This document shows, one piece after another, positions 40,643 through 48,666 of a stretch of 56,903 nucleotides of DNA. This DNA comes from Bacteroidales bacterium (GTDB lineage Bacteria; Bacteroidota; Bacteroidia; Bacteroidales; UBA932). The translations under genes were made by a program, and so were the position numbers. The notes below the pieces were generated by a model. It did not search any database. It saw only the letters and a program-made list of their open reading frames with translations, and had not been told where the DNA came from. The stretch lies in contig JAEETP010000008.1 in NCBI GenBank assembly GCA_016290415.1, positions 1 through 56,903 on the forward strand, written 5' to 3'. Within the stretch, counting starts at the first letter, position 1. Every line of letters begins with the position of its first letter.

Positions 40643-41530
40643 ATGTTCAAGTCAATGACAGGTTATGGCAAGTCAGAGGCCATAATAGAAGGCAGCAAAT
40701 ACACTGTAGAAATCCGTTCCCTGAACGGCAAAAACGCCGATATCACCCTTAAAACTTCACTTATCCCCCGCGAAAAAGAGCTGGAGGTGCGCCAGATGCT
40801 CACCTCAACCCTGAACCGGGGCACGATTGACCTGTTCATCAATGTAGAGAAAGATGGTGCCGCCGGCGCCGCTACCATTAACAGGGATGTGATGAAGGCC
40901 TACCTCAACCAGATTTGCGAGGCCCTTGACGGCACTCCGTGGAAAGATGCCTCCAAGAGCGAATACAGTGCCCCGGTGCTGGCTTCGGTGCTGCGGATGC
41001 CGGAGGTGCTGGAGACTTCCAAAACAGAGCTGACCGGTCAAAACTGGGAGCTGCTATACGGCGCCATCAAAGAGGCTGCCGCCCGTCTGGACGAGTTCCG
41101 CACCACCGAGGGCGCCACACTCAGAAAAGACATCCTATCCAAGGTAGATATGATTGAATCCTGCATCCCGCAGGTAGAGAAATACGAAAAGGAGCGCATA
41201 GACGCAGTACGCTCGCGCATAGATGCCCGCCTTGAAGAGCTTCAGGTGAAGGTGGACCAGAACCGTCTTGAGCAGGAGATTATCCTTTATATAGACAAGC
41301 TGGATATAAACGAAGAGAAGGTGCGTCTGGCGCAGCACTGCCGCTACTTTCGCGAGACGGCCGACGGAGACCCCTTCCCCGGCAAGAAGCTGGGCTTCAT
41401 TGCCCAGGAAATGGGGCGCGAGATCAACACCCTGGGCAGCAAGGCCAACCACGCCGAGATACAGAAGATAGTGGTGATGATGAAGGCCGAGCTGGAGAAG
41501 ATCAAAGAACAATCTATGAACGTGCTTTAA
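40643..41530 (+). CDS. yicC: YicC-family endoribonuclease
   Basis: A 295-residue cytoplasmic protein: SMTGYGKSEA start and EIRSLNGKNADI (YicC N-terminal domain), and C-terminal KLGFIAQEMGREINTLGSKANHAEIQ (DUF1732), both diagnostic. YicC has been shown in E. coli to be a ribonuclease that targets small RNA. In many bacteria gmk (guanylate kinase) follows; here a nitroreductase gene starts 1 bp after its stop. Confidence 0.93.
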   Translation: MFKSMTGYGKSEAIIEGSKYTVEIRSLNGKNADITLKTSLIPREKELEVRQMLTSTLNRGTIDLFINVEKDGAAGAATINRDVMKAYLNQICEALDGTPWKDASKSEYSAPVLASVLRMPEVLETSKTELTGQNWELLYGAIKEAAARLDEFRTTEGATLRKDILSKVDMIESCIPQVEKYEKERIDAVRSRIDARLEELQVKVDQNRLEQEIILYIDKLDINEEKVRLAQHCRYFRETADGDPFPGKKLGFIAQEMGREINTLGSKANHAEIQKIVVMMKAELEKIKEQSMNVL

Positions 41531-41531
41531 T

Positions 41532-42110
41532 ATGGAAAAAATAGTGCTCCCCCCTGCCCTCCGCACCGGCGGAATGCCCGTTATGGAGGCCTTTGCAGCA
41601 CGGCGCAGCAGCCGCGACTTTGACACATCCAGAAGCCTTGACTTGCAGACCCTGTCCAATCTGCTTTGGGCGGCCTGGGGCATCAACCGCACCAAGGGGC
41701 GCACCGCTCCGTCTTCCCACAACCGGCAGGAGATAGACCTGTATGTATTTCTTTCCAGCGGCGTGTACCGCTATAACCAGATAGATCATTCCCTGGAAAT
41801 GCTATTCGAAGAGGATATGCGGGCCGCCACCGGCACCCAGCCGTTTGTAGGCCGTGCCCCGGTAGAGATCGCACTCATTTCCAACACATCAAAAATCACC
41901 GGAAAAACGCCGCAGGGTGTGATTGAATCAACCTATGCCGACACCGGCTTCATCTGTCAGAACATATATATTTTCTGCGCATCCGAAGGTTTGGGCACGG
42001 TTGCCCGCGCACTGGTTCCAAAAGAGGAACTGGCCGCAAAGCTATGCCTTGCGCCCGACCAAATCATCACTCTTGTCCAGACTGTGGGATATCCAGCCGC
42101 AAGGGACTAA
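41532..42110 (+). CDS. Nitroreductase-family flavoprotein (SagB-type oxidoreductase group)
   Basis: A 192-residue FMN-dependent oxidoreductase: ARRSSRDFD (FMN phosphate-binding), LSNLLWAAWGINR, APSSHNRQEI and GFICQNIYIFCASEGLGTV are family hallmarks. Related short proteins are common in Bacteroidetes; substrate unknown. It lies 1 bp after yicC, so the two are co-transcribed, and its stop overlaps the recQ stop on the other strand by 3 bp. Confidence 0.85.
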   Translation: MEKIVLPPALRTGGMPVMEAFAARRSSRDFDTSRSLDLQTLSNLLWAAWGINRTKGRTAPSSHNRQEIDLYVFLSSGVYRYNQIDHSLEMLFEEDMRAATGTQPFVGRAPVEIALISNTSKITGKTPQGVIESTYADTGFICQNIYIFCASEGLGTVARALVPKEELAAKLCLAPDQIITLVQTVGYPAARD

Positions 42111-43825
42111 CGTTTCTGCTTCAGGCAATAGTCGCAGACCCCGCAGGGGCGGCTGTTTTTCTGGCTAAAATATTCCAGGAGCATCTGGCTGCGGCACCGG
42201 CTCTCGTTTTTAGCATAGTCTGTGATGGCTTCCAGACGGCTGCTGAAACGGGCCACCCGGTCATCATATTCGCCTTTGTCCAGCCTGAGATTCTCGGGAT
42301 AAAGCCTTTCGCTGGCCAAATACAGCACCGGAGATTTTACCTTGGGGATATATCTTATCACGCCGCGGCTGGCCAGCCATTTGAGCTTGCGCTCCACCGC
42401 CAGCACGGAATACTTGCCCTGGGCTGCGATACGCTCTTCGTCTATGGTCACATAGCCACTGAACATACCCTCGTACATCCGCATCAGCACACGCAGGAAT
42501 GCGTCCGTCTCTGCAGAGCCCAGCTGGATGCCGTACAGCTCTTCACGAGATACTATCACGCTTATCTTGGATGGGATGTCCAGCTCTTCCGTAAGGGTCC
42601 AGTAGCCCGACATCTCAATGTACTTAATGGCGTAATAAGCCTTGGATGCCTGCAGCTTAAACTGCTTCACAAAGGCCTGCAAATCAAACTTGAAGCCTTT
42701 GTCACGACCCGTCTCGTAGGGAATCTTCAGAAAATTGTGGACCTTCTGGTAAATATCCTTGATGTAGTCCAGCGGCGGATAGGTTGTCTGAAGTATCTGG
42801 CTCAGCCGCTTGAGGTCGGTACTGTTCCAAATCAACAGCGCATAGGACTTTTTCCCGTCGCGTCCCGCACGGCCGGCCTCCTGGAAATAGGCCTCCGGAG
42901 ACTGGGGGATATCGTAGTGGCACACAAACCGGACATCGCCCTTGTCAATGCCCATTCCAAAGGCGTTGGTAGAAACAATAACCCTGGTTGTACCCTTTTT
43001 CCAGGAATCCTGGGCCGCCGCCCGGACTTTTGCGGCCATTCCGGCGTGGTATGCAGAGGCCTCTACTCCCTGGCTCACAAGGAAGGCGCTGACCTCCTCG
43101 GCAGTCTTGCGGCGCGATACATACACTATGCCCGAGCCAGGCACCCCCTGGCAAACCTTTAGCACCTGTCCCAGTTTATCCTCGCACTGCCGCACTATAT
43201 AAGAGAGATTGGGCCTCTCAAAGCCGGTGACTATCAGGTTGTGGGAGGGGAACTGCAGCCGGTCCATTATATCTTCTGCAACATCCTGGGTTGCTGTGGC
43301 CGTAAGGGCCATCACCGGGACCTTTTCGGGGAAAGCCGTGCCGGCAATCTTGCCCCTGACATCGGCAATCATAAGGTATTCGGGGCGGAAATCGTAGCCC
43401 CACTGGCTGATACAGTGGGCCTCGTCCACCACCAGATAATTGACATTCATCTTGGCCGCGCGGGCCAGAAACAAATCGCTGCGAAGACGTTCGGGCGAGA
43501 CATACAGAAATTTGTAGTCTCCATAGACGGCATTGTCCAGCGTGGCGTCAATCTCGCGGTAGGTCATTCCCGCACAGACCAGTAGAGCTGGTATCCCCCT
43601 CTTTCGCAGATTCTCCACTTGATCTTTCATAAGTGCGATTAGCGGAGAAACTACTATGCAGATGCCCTCTTTCATCATTGCCGGGACCTGGAAACAAATG
43701 CTCTTGCCGCCGCCGGTAGGCATAAGCGCAAGCACATCCCTCCCCTCCAGAGCCTGGGAGATAATCTCCTCCTGCTTTGGCCGGAAGGCGTCGTAGCCCC
43801 AGTATTTTTTGAGCGTGGACAGCAT
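42107..43825 (-). CDS. recQ: RecQ-family ATP-dependent DNA helicase
   Basis: A 572-residue helicase beginning MLSTLKKYWGYDAFRPKQEEII, with Walker A MPTGGGKS, DEAH box VVDEAHCISQWGYDFRPEY, TATAT and QEAGRAGRDG. The four zinc cysteines (CRSQMLLEYF, then PCGVCDYC) are at the extreme C-terminus rather than before the winged helix as in E. coli RecQ, and there is no HRDC domain; this layout is known in Bacteroidetes RecQ paralogues. The ATG at 43825 is chosen; the longer reading needs a TTG inside the upstream gene. Confidence 0.92.
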   Translation of the reverse strand: MLSTLKKYWGYDAFRPKQEEIISQALEGRDVLALMPTGGGKSICFQVPAMMKEGICIVVSPLIALMKDQVENLRKRGIPALLVCAGMTYREIDATLDNAVYGDYKFLYVSPERLRSDLFLARAAKMNVNYLVVDEAHCISQWGYDFRPEYLMIADVRGKIAGTAFPEKVPVMALTATATQDVAEDIMDRLQFPSHNLIVTGFERPNLSYIVRQCEDKLGQVLKVCQGVPGSGIVYVSRRKTAEEVSAFLVSQGVEASAYHAGMAAKVRAAAQDSWKKGTTRVIVSTNAFGMGIDKGDVRFVCHYDIPQSPEAYFQEAGRAGRDGKKSYALLIWNSTDLKRLSQILQTTYPPLDYIKDIYQKVHNFLKIPYETGRDKGFKFDLQAFVKQFKLQASKAYYAIKYIEMSGYWTLTEELDIPSKISVIVSREELYGIQLGSAETDAFLRVLMRMYEGMFSGYVTIDEERIAAQGKYSVLAVERKLKWLASRGVIRYIPKVKSPVLYLASERLYPENLRLDKGEYDDRVARFSSRLEAITDYAKNESRCRSQMLLEYFSQKNSRPCGVCDYCLKQKR

Positions 43826-43827
43826 CT

Positions 43828-44973
43828 TTAAAATCTCTTGCCTATGCAAAGTTGTATGGACTCAGCGGCCATAAACTTATGAGCTTTGAGAACAATGCCG
43901 GCATAGGTGTCTGCCAGATCAGGGAAGTGATACTTTATATTTACCAGTTGATATAGGATTTTGTTGCGGGCAAGGCCATCGTTATCATACAGGTAGCGGC
44001 CGACACCGACGTTGAGAGAAAGGTTGCGGTAACTCATTTCGTGCTGGACAGATATCCCCACAGACACCGGATCATAATCTATTCCCCTGCCGTCATATTC
44101 TGCGATATGCTTGCAGAAAGGGGTCACGAACAAATCCAGTCCGATACCGGTGGCGTGTGTGCGACAGTATTTATACAGGCAGTCGGCTTGAAATGCAAAC
44201 TTGGGGTAATGCTTGTTTTTGCCGCCGCCCATATTATCCACATAATAGTCATAATACGCTTCATTGCCCATAACTCCGCCAGAAAACTGAACGTCAAACT
44301 GGAAATGGGGCCTGAAGCCGTCATCCACGGGCTCCTTAGGCACGGCTATCTCTGCTTCTTTAGCATTCATACCGAAAAGAAGCGAGAGTTCAAACCCGTT
44401 AAAACCCCTGTTCGGGAAGTTGGTGGCACCGTTTGAATAGTGATTGAAATAAAACCCGACCCCGGTGTAGTACCGCTGGGTAAGCATATAGAGTGCCTGG
44501 AGACCAAAGGTAATGTGTGAGTTGACCGGAGTCGAGAAAATCAGGTTCCAGGGGTTTGTCTCAGGATCATACAACTTGCTGGGGCATATACCCAGACCAA
44601 AGCCGCCGGAGTATCCAAAAGAGAATCTTCCCGCCCGGATAATATCCCTGTCGAAAAAACCGAACACGCTGTAGACATTTCCGAGACCGGGACCATTCAC
44701 AGCCTTGGCATCGGCAATACCGTCCACCTGAAATGCTATTCCGTATTCGGGATGGTTGCAGATGAATGCATAAGGCGAATCGCTGTAATCTTTCCAGCCA
44801 AACTTCACTCCAACCGAGGGAATGGTAGGAGCACTTTCACCATACAATGCCGGGAAGTGCCTGCTGTCGTACAGAAGTTTGGTGGCGCCGGCTTTCACGG
44901 TGACATTCTGAGCAGATAGCGGTCCGGACGTTAAAACCAGGACTGCGGCAATCAATAACAATAGTCTTTTCAT
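43828..44973 (-). CDS. PagL-like lipid A deacylase / acyloxyacyl hydrolase, paralogue 1
   Basis: A 381-residue outer-membrane protein: signal peptide to LSAQ, Gly-rich alternating strands, and FNHYSNG with His178 and Ser180 in the H-x-S-N motif of PagL-type lipid A 3-O-deacylases; Glu195 is a candidate for the third catalytic residue. It ends IGKRF with the barrel-type terminal Phe. The family in Bacteroidetes is longer than PagL of Pseudomonas. A highly similar paralogue lies back-to-back at 45030. Its stop is 2 bp before recQ, so the two may be co-transcribed. Lipid A activity is inferred. Confidence 0.78.
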   Translation of the reverse strand: MKRLLLLIAAVLVLTSGPLSAQNVTVKAGATKLLYDSRHFPALYGESAPTIPSVGVKFGWKDYSDSPYAFICNHPEYGIAFQVDGIADAKAVNGPGLGNVYSVFGFFDRDIIRAGRFSFGYSGGFGLGICPSKLYDPETNPWNLIFSTPVNSHITFGLQALYMLTQRYYTGVGFYFNHYSNGATNFPNRGFNGFELSLLFGMNAKEAEIAVPKEPVDDGFRPHFQFDVQFSGGVMGNEAYYDYYVDNMGGGKNKHYPKFAFQADCLYKYCRTHATGIGLDLFVTPFCKHIAEYDGRGIDYDPVSVGISVQHEMSYRNLSLNVGVGRYLYDNDGLARNKILYQLVNIKYHFPDLADTYAGIVLKAHKFMAAESIQLCIGKRF

Positions 44974-44981
44974 ATCATCAG

Positions 44982-44989
44982 CAAAGATA
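44982..44989 (-). promoter_or_regulatory. -7 box of PagL-like paralogue 1
   Basis: Minus-strand TATCTTTG, 8 bp before the ATG. With the box at 45002 it forms a perfect inverted repeat GCAAAGATA-N11-TATCTTTGC including flanking bases. Confidence 0.65.
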
Positions 44990-45001
44990 ACCCTTTTTAG
45001 C

Positions 45002-45009
45002 TATCTTTG
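45002..45009 (+). promoter_or_regulatory. -7 box of PagL-like paralogue 2
   Basis: TATCTTTG, 20 bp before the ATG at 45030; mirror image of the box at 44982. Confidence 0.65.
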
Positions 45010-45029
45010 CAGTCCCTATTGATAAACAG

Positions 45030-46178
45030 ATGAAGTTTGCCCGAGTTTTAATGATTTATACTATGCTGACTGCCTTATCCGGCATTTCTGCAGCACAGAA
45101 TATAACTGTCAGGGCAGGCGCCACACAGCTTCTCTATGACCGGAGGTACTACCCGGCGATATATGGCGAAGGCGTTGCACCGATAGTCCCGACGTTGGGA
45201 ATGAAAATAGGATGGCGGGATTATAGCGATTCTCCTTATGCATTCATCTGCAACCATCCCGAATACGGAATAGCTTTCCAGATGGATTGCCTTGGCGACG
45301 CTACGGCAATAGAGGGCCCCGGAGTGGGTAATATTTATTGTCTGTACGGTTATTTTGACAGGCCTCTTCTGAAGACAAACAGGTTGTCATTGGGGTATTC
45401 AGCAGGTTTTGGCCTGGGGTGCTGCTTCAGCAAACTGTACGACCCTGTCTCAAATCCCAAAAACCTGATATTCTCCACACCGGTCAATTCGCGCATCCGA
45501 TTCGGCCTTGAAGCACAGTACCGGTTTTCAAAACGCGGCTATACTGGGCTGGGATTCTATTTCAATCACTCTTCCAACGGTGATGTCAATTATCCCAACA
45601 GAGGATACAACGGATACGAATTAGCGCTGCTGCTGGGCTTGAAAGAGCCTGAGTCAGAGAGAGCAATACCCGAGCGGCGCGATGACTGTTTCAAACGCCA
45701 TTTCCAGTTTGACATACAGGCTTCGGCCGGAGTGGTAAGTAACGAGGATTATTTCTACTACTGTGAAGAGACGCTTGGCGGTGGAGACAATATGCACTAT
45801 CCCAAGTTTGCTTTCCAAGCCGACTGCCTTTATAAATATTGCCACACACACGCCACAGGCTTGGGTTTTGACTTATCAGTGACCACTTTCTGTGAGCAAA
45901 TTGCAGAATACGACGGCCGGGATGACATTTATGATCCCGTCTCGGTTGGATTATCCATCATTCACGAAATGTGCTACCGGGACCTTACCCTCACGATGGG
46001 TGTCGGACGTTATATCCATCATAACGACGGTATTGCCCGCTGGCAGAAAGTCTATCAGATTGTGCACTTCAGATACCACTTCCCCGATTTGGCCGACACT
46101 TTCGTGGGGCTGACACTTAAGGCTCACAAATTTATGAACGCCGAATCGGTACAGTTATGTATCGGTAAGCGTTTCTAG
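45030..46178 (+). CDS. PagL-like lipid A deacylase / acyloxyacyl hydrolase, paralogue 2
   Basis: A 382-residue outer-membrane protein co-linear with paralogue 1 over its whole length (shared YSDSPYAFICNHPEYGIAFQ, LIFSTPVNS, KFAFQADCLYKYC, RYHFPDLADT, CIGKRF). The active-site motif reads FNHSSNG (His180, Ser182), with Glu197 as possible third residue. Signal peptide to ISAA. It carries more cysteines than paralogue 1. Divergent orientation and mirrored promoters point to an inverted duplication. A hairpin follows its stop. Confidence 0.78.
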   Translation: MKFARVLMIYTMLTALSGISAAQNITVRAGATQLLYDRRYYPAIYGEGVAPIVPTLGMKIGWRDYSDSPYAFICNHPEYGIAFQMDCLGDATAIEGPGVGNIYCLYGYFDRPLLKTNRLSLGYSAGFGLGCCFSKLYDPVSNPKNLIFSTPVNSRIRFGLEAQYRFSKRGYTGLGFYFNHSSNGDVNYPNRGYNGYELALLLGLKEPESERAIPERRDDCFKRHFQFDIQASAGVVSNEDYFYYCEETLGGGDNMHYPKFAFQADCLYKYCHTHATGLGFDLSVTTFCEQIAEYDGRDDIYDPVSVGLSIIHEMCYRDLTLTMGVGRYIHHNDGIARWQKVYQIVHFRYHFPDLADTFVGLTLKAHKFMNAESVQLCIGKRF

Positions 46179-46180
46179 CA

Positions 46181-46216
46181 AAAAAGGCGGCTCTCTGTGA
46201 TGAGAGCCGCCTTTAA
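46181..46216 (-). terminator. Terminator of pckA, bidirectional hairpin
   Basis: A perfect 13-bp stem (AAAGGCGGCTCTC / GAGAGCCGCCTTT) with a 6-nt loop. Read on the minus strand it is followed by a T6-like run, so it mainly ends pckA, but it also separates the convergent PagL-like gene. Confidence 0.85.
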
Positions 46217-46236
46217 AGTAATTATCAAAAAACGGT

Positions 46237-47850
46237 TTACAGCTGAGGGCCTGCTGCCACAAGGGCCTTGCCTGCCTCGTTGCCTTCATATTTAACGAAG
46301 TTCTTGACAAAGCGGCCGGCCAGGTCTTTTGCCTTGGCGTCCCACTCTGCAGGATCTGCATAAGTGTCGCGAGGATCCAGAATGCCGGTGTCAACGCCTT
46401 CGAGCTTGGTGGGAACCTCAAAGTTGAAGTACGGGATCTTCTTGGTGGGAGCCTTGAGGATTGCGCCGCCCAGGATCGCATCGATAATGCCGCGGGTATC
46501 GCGGATACTGATGCGCTTGCCGGTACCGTTCCAGCCGGTGTTTACCAGATATGCCTTGGCACCGCTCTTCTCCATGCGCTTAACCAGCTCTTCTGCATAT
46601 TTTGTGGGATGCAGCTCCAGGAATGCCTGGCCAAAGCAAGCTGAGAATGTAGGAGTCGGCTCGGTGATGCCGCGCTCTGTGCCAGCGAGTTTGGCGGTGA
46701 AACCGGAGAGGAAGTAATACTTGGTCTGCTCGGGAGTCAGGATAGATACGGGAGGCAGCACGCCAAATGCGTCGGCGCTGAGGAAAATAACATTTTCTGC
46801 TGCGGGGCCAGAACTCTTGCCGTAGATGGGCTTGACTATCTTCTCGATATGCTCGATGGGATAGCTTACGCGGGTATTCTCTGTGACACTCTTGTCTGCA
46901 AAATCAATCTTGCCGTCTTTATCTACAGTAACGTTCTCCAGCAGCGCATCGCGGCGGATTGCGTTGTAGATGTCGGGTTCGCTCTCCTTATCCAGGTTGA
47001 TGACCTTTGCATAGCAGCCGCCTTCGAAATTGAAGACGCCGTTGTCGTCCCAGCCGTGCTCGTCGTCACCTATAAGCAGACGCTTGGGGTCGGTGGAAAG
47101 AGTGGTTTTGCCGGTACCGCTGAGGCCGAAGAAGATGGCGGTGTTCTTGCCTTCCATATCGGTGTTTGCAGAGCAGTGCATAGCAGCGATGCCCTTCAGC
47201 GGGAGGTAGTAGTTCATCATAGAGAACATACCCTTCTTCATTTCGCCGCCGTACCAGGTGTTCAGGATAACCTGCTCGCGACTGGTGGTGTTGAAAGCCA
47301 CGCAGGTAGAAGAGCGGAGGCCAAGCTCCTCAAAGTTCTCTACCTGAGCCTTGGATGCGGTGTAAACCACAAAGTCGGGCTGGAAGTTTTCAAGCTCTTT
47401 CTCGCTGGGCTTGATGAACATATTGCGCACGAAGTGTGCCTGCCAGGCAACTTCCATAATGAAACGGACTGCCATACGGGTGTCTTCGTTTGCGCCGCAG
47501 AATGCATCCACAACATAGAGGTCTTTGCCGGAAAGCTCTTTTACAGCGATTTCCTTTACCTTGCCCCAGACCTCTTCGCTCATAGGGTGGTTGTCGTTTT
47601 TGTAGCCCTCGGTGGTCCACCAAACCTTGTCGTGGCTCTGGGCGTCATCAACGATATATTTGTCTTTGGGAGAACGGCCGGTGTATATACCGGTCATTAC
47701 GTTCACGGCATCCAGTTCGGTGAGCTGACCCTTGTCATAGCCTGTGAGGGAGGGATCCATCTCGGCCTTGAAAAGCTCTTCATAAGAAGGGTTGTAAACT
47801 ATCTTCCCGACGTTTGAAATGCCATACTTGCTTAAATCTATCTTTGCCAT
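46237..47850 (-). CDS. pckA: Phosphoenolpyruvate carboxykinase (ATP)
   Basis: A 537-residue enzyme that interconverts oxaloacetate and PEP; in Bacteroidales it mostly runs toward oxaloacetate to make ATP during fermentation. Visible motifs: [22 protein letters not shown] with the metal Lys, the kinase loop [20 protein letters not shown] (metal Asp), and the C-terminal [17 protein letters not shown]. The ATG giving [15 protein letters not shown] is chosen over an upstream TTG ten codons earlier. A terminator follows. Confidence 0.96.
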   Translation of the reverse strand: MAKIDLSKYGISNVGKIVYNPSYEELFKAEMDPSLTGYDKGQLTELDAVNVMTGIYTGRSPKDKYIVDDAQSHDKVWWTTEGYKNDNHPMSEEVWGKVKEIAVKELSGKDLYVVDAFCGANEDTRMAVRFIMEVAWQAHFVRNMFIKPSEKELENFQPDFVVYTASKAQVENFEELGLRSSTCVAFNTTSREQVILNTWYGGEMKKGMFSMMNYYLPLKGIAAMHCSANTDMEGKNTAIFFGLSGTGKTTLSTDPKRLLIGDDEHGWDDNGVFNFEGGCYAKVINLDKESEPDIYNAIRRDALLENVTVDKDGKIDFADKSVTENTRVSYPIEHIEKIVKPIYGKSSGPAAENVIFLSADAFGVLPPVSILTPEQTKYYFLSGFTAKLAGTERGITEPTPTFSACFGQAFLELHPTKYAEELVKRMEKSGAKAYLVNTGWNGTGKRISIRDTRGIIDAILGGAILKAPTKKIPYFNFEVPTKLEGVDTGILDPRDTYADPAEWDAKAKDLAGRFVKNFVKYEGNEAGKALVAAGPQL

Positions 47851-47943
47851 ATTATATGTGTTTTGTTTATTTTTCTCCAATCTGCGAAAGTACGTAAAAA
47901 AACCTTACGTGACACACTTCAGATGCAATAAACAAGCCAATTT

Positions 47944-48666
47944 TTAAAGATTTTTGTATGCCGCCACGGCCGCAGGCGTACCTAAATCGAGTAACTTGAG
48001 TGAAGGATATTCAACCGCCTCGATTTTATGGTTAAGACATTCTTTAAGATAGAAATCTATGACTGAAAATTTGTCAGTCATAGAGGCTGTTTCTGCCAGC
48101 AACCTGTCAGAAAAAACGTGGATGCCGGAGAAGGCTTTCCGGGAAAATGATTCGGCATTGAAACCGGGATACGGAGATTTGACTTCACCCGTTTTGACAT
48201 TGGTCCAACCTTTCAAAAGGCCAGCATCGTCAAAAAGCAGGTAGCGGCTGGTGCTGCGGTCGCTGACCAGCAGCGTGGCGTCAGCATTGGAATTCTCTGC
48301 CTGATCTATGAACCACCGGTAATCGAGGTTCGAAACTATATCGACATTATGGATAAGGAACTTGCCGGAACCTTCCAGCAACGGTGCGGCGTGTTTTATG
48401 GCACCGCCGGTGTCGCGCAGCAGATCGCGTTCGTCGGAAATCTGAATGTCAAGGCCAAAATTGCCGTTGGAAGCCAGGAAGTCAATAATCTGCCCGCCAA
48501 AATAATGGACGTTGACCACAAAGCTGGTCACGCCGGCATCGGCCAGAGTCCTGATGGTTCTTTCAAGCATAGTCATACCGGCCACAGAGACAAGCGCCTT
48601 GGGCCTGTCGTCGGTCAGCGGGCGGAGCCTCTCCCCCAGCCCTGCAGCAAGTATGAAGGCTTTCAT
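47944..48666 (-). CDS. MurU-like sugar-1-phosphate nucleotidyltransferase
   Basis: A 240-residue nucleotidyltransferase: FILAAGLGERLRPLTDDRPK (residues 4-23, nucleotide-binding), DTGGAI, and HNVDIVSN with metal-binding Asp109; the C-terminal LLDLGTPAAVAAY is typical of short MurU/GlmU-type enzymes. MurU joins UTP and MurNAc-1-phosphate to give UDP-MurNAc, bypassing de novo synthesis. Its ATG overlaps the stop of the AmgK-like kinase gene by one base (TAATG), the classical amgK-murU partnership. Mannose-1-P guanylyltransferase is a less likely alternative. Confidence 0.8.
   Translation of the reverse strand: MKAFILAAGLGERLRPLTDDRPKALVSVAGMTMLERTIRTLADAGVTSFVVNVHYFGGQIIDFLASNGNFGLDIQISDERDLLRDTGGAIKHAAPLLEGSGKFLIHNVDIVSNLDYRWFIDQAENSNADATLLVSDRSTSRYLLFDDAGLLKGWTNVKTGEVKSPYPGFNAESFSRKAFSGIHVFSDRLLAETASMTDKFSVIDFYLKECLNHKIEAVEYPSLKLLDLGTPAAVAAYKNL

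Noticed and set aside
47851-47880. Ten-codon extension of pckA from a TTG
   Set aside because: The downstream ATG gives the usual PckA N-terminus; the extension is Asn/Lys-rich and not family-like.
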